From positions 1 through 45,675 of the forward strand of contig CANJJT010000027.1 of assembly GCA_947474715.1 (NCBI GenBank): DNA of 45,675 bases. Direction: 5' to 3'. This stretch comes from CAIYPG01 sp903864555 (GTDB taxonomy: Bacteria > Pseudomonadota > Gammaproteobacteria > Burkholderiales > SG8-39). Position 1 is the stretch's first letter; every line of letters starts with the position of its first letter. This document shows, one piece after another, positions 15,611 through 23,324 of the stretch. Made by a program: the position numbers and the translations under genes. Under the pieces are notes generated by a model. It was not told the DNA's origin. It did not search any database and saw only the letters and a list, made by a program, of their open reading frames with translations.

Positions 15611-16645
15611 TCAGTCGGGTTTCATGCCGGCCGCCTTGACCACTGGCGCCCAGCGCTTCAGGTCGGTGACCAGCACCTTGCCGAACTCTTCCGGTGTCGT
15701 GCTGAAGGCGTCGATGCCCAGCTTGGCCAGCACATCGCGCATTTCCTTGTCGTTGACCACGGCGCCGATGCTGGTGTTCAGCCGCATCACCACATCACGC
15801 GGCATCTTCGCCGGCCCCATGAAGCCGTACCACAGTCCGGCCTCGTAATCGGGCAGGCCCTGCTCGGCAATCGTCGGCACGTCGGGCGCCACGTCGGAAC
15901 GCTTCAGGCCGGTCATGCCGATGGGGATCATCTTGCCGGCGCGCACATGCGGAAGCAGCGTCGAGGGCGGCGAGAAACTCATCATCACTTCCTGGGTCAG
16001 CAGCGCCTGGGCTGCGGGCGAGGCGCCCTTGTAGGCGACGTGCTGCAGCTGGATGCCGGTGACCATGCCAAGCAGGGCGCCGGCGAGGTGGCCCGCGGAA
16101 CCTGCGCCGGAGGTGCTGAAGGTGACATCGTTGGCCGGACGGCCCTTGGCGTACTGCACCAGTTCCTTGAGGTTCTTGAAGGGCGTGGCGGCATGCGACA
16201 CCAGCAGCAGCGGCGCTGCACCGACCATGGTGATGGGCGTGAAGTCGCGGATCGGGTCGTAGGGCATCTTGTCGTAGATGCTGGGGTTGTAGACGTGCTG
16301 CGTCGGCAGCAGGATGATGGTGTAGCCATCCGGTGGGGACTTCGCCACGAATTCGGCGCCGACGATGGTGTTGGCCCCGGCGCGGTTCTCCACGATCACC
16401 GGCTGGCCCAGGCGCGTGGTCAAGCGCACCGCCACGGCGCGGCAGATCACGTCATTGCCGCCGCCCGGTGCATAGGGCGAGATGATCTTCACGGTCTTGT
16501 TGGGAAAGCCCTGCGCCTGGGCGTCGCCCGTGGCGAGGGTGGCCGACAGGGCGCCGGCAATGGTGCCGGCGACCAGCGTCGCCAGCCAGCTGCCGCGGCG
16601 CAGCGTGGCGCGCTTGTCCGGGTTGTTCGGGGTCTTGTGTTGCAT
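15611..16645 (-). CDS. Bug/TctC-family receptor in the selenoprotein cluster
   Basis: Periplasmic solute-binding protein of 344 residues. The N-terminus has positive charges (KRATLRRGSW) and a hydrophobic stretch to about 45 (signal peptide, cleavage near AQAQ). Family motifs: FPNKTVKIISPYAPGGGND, ENRAGANTIVGAEFVAK, PPDGYTIILL, HVAYKGASPAAQALL and the final VVKAAGMKPD. Start at 16645 is supported by AAGGAG seven bases upstream; an earlier in-frame start at 16732 has no such site. It lies between the UGSC gene (122 bases upstream) and the ABM gene in the same direction, so its ligand may be the substrate of the selenoprotein system; that is inference. Confidence 0.92.
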   Translation of the reverse strand: MQHKTPNNPDKRATLRRGSWLATLVAGTIAGALSATLATGDAQAQGFPNKTVKIISPYAPGGGNDVICRAVAVRLTTRLGQPVIVENRAGANTIVGAEFVAKSPPDGYTIILLPTQHVYNPSIYDKMPYDPIRDFTPITMVGAAPLLLVSHAATPFKNLKELVQYAKGRPANDVTFSTSGAGSAGHLAGALLGMVTGIQLQHVAYKGASPAAQALLTQEVMMSFSPPSTLLPHVRAGKMIPIGMTGLKRSDVAPDVPTIAEQGLPDYEAGLWYGFMGPAKMPRDVVMRLNTSIGAVVNDKEMRDVLAKLGIDAFSTTPEEFGKVLVTDLKRWAPVVKAAGMKPD

Positions 16646-16767
16646 GCTTCTGGCTCCTTGTTGTGTGTCCTGGTGTTCTCGCGTACTGATGGTCTGGCGC
16701 ACCGGCGTCCTGCAGTCCTGCCGCCCCCCCATTCGGATGGCAGGCCGGCAGCATCATGAATCCGGCG

Positions 16768-17295
16768 TCAGCCCGAGGTGAGCTTGCTGATGGCAGGCTC
16801 AATGATATCGTCTGCAATGCGCATCAGCTCCTCATGGGTGAGATTCTGTATGGGGTGGGGCACGTAGATCACTGCCGGGTCGAAGCCCAATGCCTCGGAC
16901 TGCATCGACATGGCGTCCACGAAGCCTTTCGACACCACGGTAACCCCGGGTATCCCGTTGGCGTCCATCTTGATCAGGTCGTGCAAACTGCACGACGTGC
17001 AGGAGCCTCAATCGGAGAGGCCGACCACCACCACGTCGCAGCCGGCCAGCACCTGCTCCATCACTTCCGGCGGCGCGGTGCGCGCATTGGTCGGCTTGGC
17101 AAAGCGCTTCACCGCCAGGCCGCGCTCGGTAAAGCGCTTCTCCACCTGGTCGAAGAACTCGTCCGTGCGGTTCTTGCCGATGCCGAAGAGCCCAACGCGC
17201 AGGCCTTTCAGTGACGCGGGCGGCGTCCTGCGCGGGCGTTTCACGGAGGTCGTTTCCGCCGTGGGGTCCCTCAGCCATTCCTTGGTCTGGTTCAT
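16768..17295 (-). CDS. Stand-alone UGSC selenoprotein (Sec at UGA 17010-17008)
   Basis: Predicted selenoprotein of 175 residues. ATG at 17295 with AAGGAGGT eight bases upstream; 95 codons lead to UGA, then 79 more in the same frame to a final UGA at 16768-16770. The internal UGA is read as selenocysteine U96 in VVVVGLSD-U-GSCTSCSLHDL, giving U96, C99 and C102 as the likely redox centre (U-x-x-C-x-x-C, as in GrdB-type reductases). The first half has a Rossmann-like LKGLRVGLFGIGKNRTDEFF and the second LIKMDANGIPGVTVVSKGFVDAM. It aligns with the first 200 residues of the 602-residue selenoprotein. Its ATG overlaps by four bases the stop of the thioredoxin-fusion gene, so the products are probably partners made in equal amounts. 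Confidence 0.92.
16978..16996 (-). promoter_or_regulatory. Predicted bacterial SECIS hairpin, UGSC gene on minus strand
   Basis: Minus-strand arms GTCGTGC (16996-16990) and GCACGAC (16984-16978) enclose the loop AGTTT (16989-16985), whose second base is G. The loop begins 18 bases after the UGA, almost the same distance as in the plus-strand gene. An alternative palindrome CTGCACGTCGTGCAG just upstream could compete. Confidence 0.65.
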
Positions 17296-18719
17296 TCCCT
17301 TACCTCCTTGGTGATTGGGGTGAGTTCATCGGGTTTGCTGCCCCAGCCGGGCAGGATGGCACTGAACAGGCCCGCCGGTCCGCCGGCGCGCACCACCATC
17401 AGGCCGTCAGGTGCCAGCTTGGCCACCGGTTCCGCCGCACGGCTGGCGGGTATGCCCATGGGGATGCCGTCGAGGCCGGCGACGATGCTGCTGCCCGGGC
17501 GGGTACTGGCATCCTGCAGTGCCTGGGTGATGCGCTGCCGGTCCCAGCCAGCCGCCTTGTAGATTGCGTGGTGTTCGGGCGACAACACAAAGATGGCGCG
17601 CGGCATGTTGGAGCGTGGGTGGCCGCAATTGGCCAGCACCAGGCCCATGGACTTGGACAGTTCCTCGGGGGTGCGCGATTTCTCATCCTTGAAGGCTTCC
17701 ACGCCATGGCCCTGGAACAGGGTCACCGTGGAGGCTCCGGGCGAAAAGCCGCGCGACACCGACAGCGGCTCCCACTCGGCATCGGTTTCGTCCTCGGCAA
17801 AGCAGAAGGAGAGCTTGCCCGGGCTGCCCAGCGCGGAGCGGTCCACCTCGCCCGGACGACCGCCGCCGTAATTGCGGATCAGCAACTGCAACGCGCGGCC
17901 TATGGTGAGGTTGGCGCGGTTGCCCTGACCCAGGGCGTTGAGGCCCCAGTTCATGCCGATCTTCCGCGTCACCGGGCCGTTCACCACGATGATGGGGCCG
18001 GCAAAGTAGGTGGTGGCCAGCAGCCCGTGCATGCAGAACATCGGCTCCAGCGCCGCTTCCACCACAGCCAGCACCACCGGCAGGTATTCGGGCTTGCAGC
18101 CGGCCATGACGGCGCTGATCGCCACTTTTTCCACCGTGCACTCGGGCAGCATGGGCGGGATGCGGCCGATGACTTCATCGGGTTTGCGCCGGGTGCCGGC
18201 GAGCATGCGCAGGATGCGCACATCAGTCGGCGGCACCACCGGCAACCCATCGCTCCAGCCGCGCTCGAAACAGGCCTCGATGGGGTCGTCCCATTCGCCC
18301 AGCGCGACCTTGCGCGCCTGCAGTCCGGTGTCGCCATAGCGGGCGCGCAGGTGATCCTCCGCGCCAGGGGCGCAGCTGAGCGAGCCACAGCCGGGCTGGA
18401 AGCCGGGCAGTTCCTTGCCCAAGTCGGATATGCCGGTGACGCGCCGCCACTCGGCGGCGTCCCAGCCATAGGTGCGCTCGGCCTCGCGCCCAGCTTCCAT
18501 GCGGATCAGCGTGGGGACAATCTCGATGCTGTGGTGGAAAGACTGTTCCAGCTCGCGGTCATCGATGACGCCCGCCACCTGTGTCGGAAAGCCCGGGTCG
18601 TCCTGGCTGATGATGCGCGTGGATGGCCTGGCGGCGAGCTGCTGCAGCACCGGCTCGATCAGCTCGCAGGTTGGGCAGTCGCGCTTGGCAAAAACCACAA
18701 ATCCCGACTCAGGCAGCAT
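17292..18719 (-). CDS. Thioredoxin domain fused to the UGSC-partner domain
   Basis: Protein of 475 residues with two parts. Residues 1-100 are a thioredoxin fold: GFVVFAKRDCPTCELIEPVL with the C15-P-T-C18 redox pair and the cis-proline P69 in EIVPTLI. A linker holds two more cysteines (C111, C116 in PGCGSLSC). From about 145 on comes the domain shared with the 602-residue selenoprotein: GWSDGLPVVPPT (154-165), ISAVMAGCKPEYLPVV, NGPVTRKIGMN, ANLTIGR and FVLSPEHHAIYKAAGW. ATG at 18719 sits behind TAGGAGGTG, and the longer in-frame start at 18773 lacks a ribosome site. Its stop overlaps the UGSC start. I infer that it passes electrons to the UGSC protein; the catalytic role of the large domain is unknown. 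Confidence 0.88.
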   Translation of the reverse strand: MLPESGFVVFAKRDCPTCELIEPVLQQLAARPSTRIISQDDPGFPTQVAGVIDDRELEQSFHHSIEIVPTLIRMEAGREAERTYGWDAAEWRRVTGISDLGKELPGFQPGCGSLSCAPGAEDHLRARYGDTGLQARKVALGEWDDPIEACFERGWSDGLPVVPPTDVRILRMLAGTRRKPDEVIGRIPPMLPECTVEKVAISAVMAGCKPEYLPVVLAVVEAALEPMFCMHGLLATTYFAGPIIVVNGPVTRKIGMNWGLNALGQGNRANLTIGRALQLLIRNYGGGRPGEVDRSALGSPGKLSFCFAEDETDAEWEPLSVSRGFSPGASTVTLFQGHGVEAFKDEKSRTPEELSKSMGLVLANCGHPRSNMPRAIFVLSPEHHAIYKAAGWDRQRITQALQDASTRPGSSIVAGLDGIPMGIPASRAAEPVAKLAPDGLMVVRAGGPAGLFSAILPGWGSKPDELTPITKEVRE

Positions 18720-18842
18720 GCTGGCACCTCCTACAGGAACGGGCCATTCTAGCCACGGTCCCTGCCCTGTCAATGCGGAGTGCAGCGTGGTTTGGGCAAG
18801 CTCTGCAACCGCTTCGGGGAGGGCGTGAGTTTCGGCCTGAAC

Positions 18843-20138
18843 TCAGCCCGTGAACGCCACTTTCCCCAGCGTCACGCCATTCCTGTCGACGAACTCCACC
18901 TGCGCCGAGTGCGCGGCGGGGTCGACATGGACCATGCCGAAGTTGTAGCCATCGCCATGGTGGAAGGTACCGCTTTTCTCGTAGCGGTCGCGAGCCGAGG
19001 GGGTGCGCATGTAGTGCACGAAGGAGCCAATCGGCCCGGCCATGAATTCGTGAAAGCCGGCCTTCGGCAGGCTCCAGTCCCGCGCCAGGTGGTAGTCACC
19101 AGTGAGGAACACGACGCCTCCGATCCGGTTGCCGCGGATCAGCGCCGAAATCTCATTGCGCTCGGTCTTGTATGAGCCCCAGGTGTCCTCGCCGCCGCCC
19201 TGGAAGGGCACCGAAGTGATGATGAATTTGAAGGGTGCTTTCGATGCGGCGAGTCCCTCCATGAACCACTGCTTCTGCGCGGCCCCCAGCATGGTTTTGG
19301 CGGCATCGTCGGCGACTGTCTGGGGCGAGCGGTAGCTGCGCGTGTCGAGCATGAAGAAATCGACCCCGGCCCAGGAAAAGCGCCGGTATAAGCCGTCTTC
19401 GGCGACGTTGCGGCAGGGCCAGAATTCGCGGAATACCTGACGACCCTCGCCCATGTGCGGGTGGCCGGCATGGCAGTTGTTGTCCGTTTCGTGGTCGTCC
19501 CAGGTGGCGAAGGTGGCATGCCGCAGCAGGAACTGCTGCAGGTGTGCATCACCGCGGTTGTTGGCGTGTTTGCGCCGGTAATGGCTGACTGAAGGGCGGA
19601 ACTGCACGCGCGGCAGGTCCGCGTAGATGGTGTCGCCCAGGTGCAGGAAGAATTCGGGGTTGCGTGCGCCGATCTGGTCGAAAAGCCGAAACGGCCGGTA
19701 GGCCTCGTCCATGTCGGCGGTGAAAGCAAAGCTGAAGGGGCGTGGCGACGCCGGAGCCGTGCGAAAGCGCCCGACGCGTGAAATCACGGGACCCTGCGCA
19801 TCGAGGATGCGGTAGAACCAGGTCCGGTCCGGCTCCAGGCCGTCGATGCGTCCGGTTGCCAGATGGTTTCTCTCCGGTTCCAGGGGTGGCAGGGTGACCC
19901 TGCGCGTGGCTGTTGGGAGGAAGGCTTCATCCGTGCCCAATTCGATGACCACATGGCCGCCGCCGTTTCCGGCGACGCAAACGAGTGCACTGTCCGCGGT
20001 GACATCGAACACGGCGGGCTGGAAGGGCAGTGACACGGCCGGGTGTGCCTGCGGTGGCAGCAGGAGGCTCCCTGCGCCTGCGGCGGCGCCCTGCAGCAAT
20101 CGCCTGCGAGTCCTGTTAGTTGCTGCGGAGCCCGACAA
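18843..20138 (-). CDS. PhoD-like alkaline phosphatase/phosphodiesterase, Tat-exported
   Basis: Metallophosphatase of 431 residues. The N-terminus has NRTRRRLLQGAAAGAGSLLL, a twin-arginine signal, so it is exported folded to the periplasm. A fibronectin-like N-terminal domain with GLEPDRTWFYRIL is followed by PhoD metal-site motifs: FTADMDEA, HLGDTIYADLP, TWDDHETDNN and LTGDYHLA. These ligands bind Ca/Fe in PhoD, which cleaves phosphate mono- and diesters. The start is TTG at 20138, ten bases after the cyclase stop and behind AGGG; the start is uncertain but must precede the twin arginines. It is downstream of the cyclase on the same strand and may hydrolyse phosphodiesters outside the cytoplasm, though a functional link is unproven. 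Confidence 0.88.
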   Translation of the reverse strand: MSGSAATNRTRRRLLQGAAAGAGSLLLPPQAHPAVSLPFQPAVFDVTADSALVCVAGNGGGHVVIELGTDEAFLPTATRRVTLPPLEPERNHLATGRIDGLEPDRTWFYRILDAQGPVISRVGRFRTAPASPRPFSFAFTADMDEAYRPFRLFDQIGARNPEFFLHLGDTIYADLPRVQFRPSVSHYRRKHANNRGDAHLQQFLLRHATFATWDDHETDNNCHAGHPHMGEGRQVFREFWPCRNVAEDGLYRRFSWAGVDFFMLDTRSYRSPQTVADDAAKTMLGAAQKQWFMEGLAASKAPFKFIITSVPFQGGGEDTWGSYKTERNEISALIRGNRIGGVVFLTGDYHLARDWSLPKAGFHEFMAGPIGSFVHYMRTPSARDRYEKSGTFHHGDGYNFGMVHVDPAAHSAQVEFVDRNGVTLGKVAFTG

Positions 20139-20148
20139 TGGGACGGCC

Positions 20149-22467
20149 CTACTTGCTCTCCATCACCCAGACGCCGTCCCAGTGGGCGGGCGGGTTGGCG
20201 ATGAGGTGGTCGCAGCGCTCGATGTAGAGCTTTGCCGCCTTGTCGGAGGGGTTGAGCTCGAGCACCTTGGTGATGAGCTCGCGCGCACCGGCAAAGTCAC
20301 CGGCCCGGTACTTGGAGAGGCCGTCACGGAAGCGCCCCAGCGCATCGACCATATTGGGGTAGGTCTCTTCGGTGTGCCAGTCCATCACTTCATAGATGGC
20401 CACCGGCTTGGTTTTGCCTTTCACCACCACATAGTCGAGCTCGCGCATGCGGTAGGTGCCGCGCAGCTGCTGGAAAGTGAATTCGCTGATCAAGAGGTGC
20501 GCACCGTACTGCTTGCACGCCGATTCCAGCCGCGAGGCCAGGTTCACCCCGTCGCCGATCATGGTGTAGTCCATGCGCTTGCGCGAGCCGATGTTGCCCG
20601 CCACCACGATGTCGGTGTTGAGGCCGATGCCCATGTCCACCGGCGCCTTGCCCTCGGCCAGGCGCCCGACATTCCAGGCACGCAGTTCGCGCAGCATGGA
20701 GATGGAGGCGCGCACCGCGCGGTCGGCGTCGTCCTCGTGCGTCACCGGGATGCCGAAGCCGGCCATGATGGCGTCGCCTATGAACTTGTCCAGCATGCCT
20801 TCTTCGCGTTGGATGCAGTCCACCATGAGGGTGAAGTACTCGTTGAGCAGTGCCACCGTGCCCTGCGGCCCGAGCTGTTCGCTGATGGTGGTGAAGCCGC
20901 GGATGTCGGAAAACAGCACCGTGGTCATCACCGCCTGGCCGCCCAGCATCTCGGCGCCGCCGGCCACCAGGCGGTCGGCGATGCCCGGGTCCATGTAGCG
21001 CGACATGGTGGACTTGAGGCGCTTCTCGCTGGAGATGTCCTCGATCATCAGCATGGTGCCGATGCGCTTCTTCTCGGCATTGGTAAGGGGCAGGGCGCTG
21101 AAATTGGTAGAGATGCGTTCCTCGCCGATCACCAGTTCCGCATCCATGGTGGTCTCAGGCGCCGCCGTCTCGTCGACGCGCTGGAGTTTTTCCATCACCC
21201 AGTTGTTGTCGCCGGTGAAAAACTCGGTGGCCGGCTTGTGCAGGATGGTCTTCAAGTCGGCGCGCAGGATGCGCAGGCCGGCGGCATTGCAGGTGGCGAT
21301 CTTGCCCGCCTCGTCCAGCGTGATCACGCCGTTGGACATGGACTCCAGCATTGCTTCACTGTAGTTCTTCATGTTCTGCACGTCGGCAAACAGCTTGGCG
21401 TTCTCCAGCGCAATGGAGATCTGCGCCGTGAAGGCGCGCAGGCGCGATTCGTCCTCGTGGGAGAAGGGCCCGCCGTGCTTGTTCAGCACCTGGGTTACGC
21501 CGATCGTTTTGCCGTGCTTGTTGATGATGGGCACGCACAGGATGGAGCGCGTGAAGAACCCGGTCTTCTTGTCGAAGGTCGGGTTGAAACGCAGGTCGGC
21601 GTAGGCGTAGGGGATGTTCACCGATTTGCCCGAGGTGAACACCGCCCCGGCGATGCCCAGGTGGTTGGGCAGGCGGATCTGCGTCGATTCCAGCCCCTGG
21701 CCGACCTCGGACCAGAGCTGCTGCGTCTTTTCGTCGTTGAGGAACAGCGTGGAACGCTCGGCATTGAGCATGCGCGTGGCCTCGCCCATCACCCGCTGCA
21801 GCAGCGACCCGAGCTTGATGTCGGCGGTGACTTCGGAGACCACCTCGACGAATTCCATCTCGCGGGCGCGTGTCTCCTTCATGCGCTCGATGAACTGCGC
21901 CCCCTGCAGGGCCAGTGTGCCCTGGGTGGTCATGGCCTCCAGCAGCGACAGGTCCTTGTGCGAGAAGCCGCCCTTGCGCCGGTTCAGCGTCTGCGCCACG
22001 CCGATGATCTCGCCCTTCACCGTCTTGATCGGCACGCACAGGATGTTGCGCGTCACGAAGCCGGTCTGCTCGTCGATCGATCGGTTGAAGCGCGGATCGG
22101 AATAGGGGTCGTCGATGATTACCGACTCGCCGGTCTGGAATACGTGGCCGGCCACGCCGGTGTTGTTGAGCAGGCGGATCTCGCGGCGGATATTGCCCTG
22201 GGCCACGCGCGAATACAGCTCATTGGTGTTGGGGTCGTTCAGGAACAGCGAGCCGCGCTCGGCGTCGAGCTCGGTGGTGGTCATCTCCACCAGGGCGTTC
22301 AGCACCTCGTCCAGGGTGTCGTAGGCGGCCATGCGGCGCGACACCTCGAGCAGCAGCTCGACCATCTTGAGGCGGACCTGCTCCGAGCCGCGCTTGCTCT
22401 GGCGCGTGCGCGTTGCCGGCTTGCGTACCTCGTTGTGTACGTCGGGCAGGCTGTTGTCATTGGGCAT
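20149..22467 (-). CDS. GAF-GAF-PAS class III adenylate cyclase
   Basis: Cytoplasmic signalling protein of 772 residues. Two GAF domains at about 51-195 and 215-360, both with the NKFDE-type motif of cyclic-nucleotide-binding GAFs (FNRSIDEQTGF; FNPTFDKKTGF). A PAS-like domain at about 370-475. Class III cyclase catalytic domain at about 510-690: metal aspartates D521 (FSDIRGFT) and D565 (KFIGDAIMAGFG), purine-selecting K561 and D633 (MDYTMIGDGVN), and N642/R646 of NLASRLE. The K/D pair predicts ATP over GTP. A TPR-like tail (AGARELITKVLELNPSDKAA) ends the protein. It follows the coiled-coil gene by 35 bases, so the two are likely one operon; the GAF domains suggest allosteric feedback by cyclic nucleotides, as in cyanobacterial CyaB. 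Confidence 0.93.
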   Translation of the reverse strand: MPNDNSLPDVHNEVRKPATRTRQSKRGSEQVRLKMVELLLEVSRRMAAYDTLDEVLNALVEMTTTELDAERGSLFLNDPNTNELYSRVAQGNIRREIRLLNNTGVAGHVFQTGESVIIDDPYSDPRFNRSIDEQTGFVTRNILCVPIKTVKGEIIGVAQTLNRRKGGFSHKDLSLLEAMTTQGTLALQGAQFIERMKETRAREMEFVEVVSEVTADIKLGSLLQRVMGEATRMLNAERSTLFLNDEKTQQLWSEVGQGLESTQIRLPNHLGIAGAVFTSGKSVNIPYAYADLRFNPTFDKKTGFFTRSILCVPIINKHGKTIGVTQVLNKHGGPFSHEDESRLRAFTAQISIALENAKLFADVQNMKNYSEAMLESMSNGVITLDEAGKIATCNAAGLRILRADLKTILHKPATEFFTGDNNWVMEKLQRVDETAAPETTMDAELVIGEERISTNFSALPLTNAEKKRIGTMLMIEDISSEKRLKSTMSRYMDPGIADRLVAGGAEMLGGQAVMTTVLFSDIRGFTTISEQLGPQGTVALLNEYFTLMVDCIQREEGMLDKFIGDAIMAGFGIPVTHEDDADRAVRASISMLRELRAWNVGRLAEGKAPVDMGIGLNTDIVVAGNIGSRKRMDYTMIGDGVNLASRLESACKQYGAHLLISEFTFQQLRGTYRMRELDYVVVKGKTKPVAIYEVMDWHTEETYPNMVDALGRFRDGLSKYRAGDFAGARELITKVLELNPSDKAAKLYIERCDHLIANPPAHWDGVWVMESK

Positions 22468-22502
22468 GGTGGTTCCCCCCTTGCTGCATGTGCGTTCCCG
22501 AA

Positions 22503-23036
22503 CTACGTCGCCGGCTGCAACTGTTCGCGTAGCGCCCGCACCGTGGCCTGCAACTGTCCCAGCTCGGCCTGGTGCTGCACCTGCGCCTTCTGCAGGCCGG
22601 CGGTCAGGTCGGCCCGTGCCCCCTCCAGCTGCTCGCGCAGCGCGGCGATGGTGGCGCGCAATTGTGCACCTTCATCCTGCAAGCCGCCCACCGCCAGGCG
22701 CACGGCATTGTCCTTCTCCTGGCGGGCACCATCCAGCGTGTCGCGCAGGGCCGTCGCGGTGGAGCGCAATTGCTGGATCTCGTCCTGGTGCGCTGTGATG
22801 GCGTGGCGCACCGCGTCCTCGCGGGTCTTGCGCTCCTCCTCCAGGCCGTCACGCAGGGCGGCGATGGTCTTTTTCATCTGGTCGGCTTCCAGGCTGGCTT
22901 CGGCTCGCAGCCGTTGTACGGTGCTGGCCGTCTCTTCATGGGCCCGCTCCAGCTCCATGCGAAGGGCTGCAACCATATGTTTCATTTCGCGAATTTCCGC
23001 GTTGGCCGCCAGCAGCAGGGTGTCCCGCTCATCCAT
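22503..23036 (-). CDS. Coiled-coil protein made of 35-residue repeats
   Basis: Protein of 177 residues, almost wholly predicted coiled coil, with no membrane or signal segment. From about residue 50 it repeats a 35-residue unit (five heptads): MKKTIAALRDGLEEER, LRSTATALRDTLDGAR, LRATIAALREQLEGAR and LQATVRALREQLQ, each followed by a charged helical stretch ending near HQDEIQ or LQDEGA. It is the first gene of a minus-strand set, directly before the adenylate cyclase. It may scaffold or dimerise the cyclase; this is inference from neighbourhood. No strong ribosome site precedes ATG 23036. Confidence 0.8.
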   Translation of the reverse strand: MDERDTLLLAANAEIREMKHMVAALRMELERAHEETASTVQRLRAEASLEADQMKKTIAALRDGLEEERKTREDAVRHAITAHQDEIQQLRSTATALRDTLDGARQEKDNAVRLAVGGLQDEGAQLRATIAALREQLEGARADLTAGLQKAQVQHQAELGQLQATVRALREQLQPAT

Positions 23037-23324
23037 GTCTTGAGGTGCAGTGCCTGTCGTTCAGAGTCAGGATTCTACATCCGGGGGTGGGTGAATGATG
23101 ACAATTGCATGGCGGACGCGCTCCTGCCCGCCATTCGAACCGGCCGGGCGGGTCTGGCCAGATCGCACGGCTGGCTGGTCCGGTTGATGGCCCTGTTGAC
23201 TTTGGGTCTTGGTCCGGACAGCATGCCGCGCTGGCAGAAGCCGATGAGCCGCCAGCGGCATACAAGAATACCTCGCCACCAGGCGCGCAGCAGGCCCAAC
23301 ATGCAGGCCCCAAGGAGAAGCACC

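Noticed and set aside
16768..17007. Reading the minus-strand UGSC gene as a nonsense-mutated pseudogene
   Set aside because: Both halves are well preserved and the same codon context occurs independently in the plus-strand gene; two identical nonsense mutations are unlikely.
19846..23043. A 1065-codon open frame on the plus strand
   Set aside because: It lies antisense to the PhoD, cyclase and coiled-coil genes, which have clear domains. Long antisense frames are common at this GC content, and its translation is low-complexity and His/Gly-rich.
22572..23324. N-terminal extension of the Bug gene upstream of 23325
   Set aside because: It would put 250 residues ahead of a signal peptide and overlaps the coiled-coil gene; the ribosome site is just before 23325.
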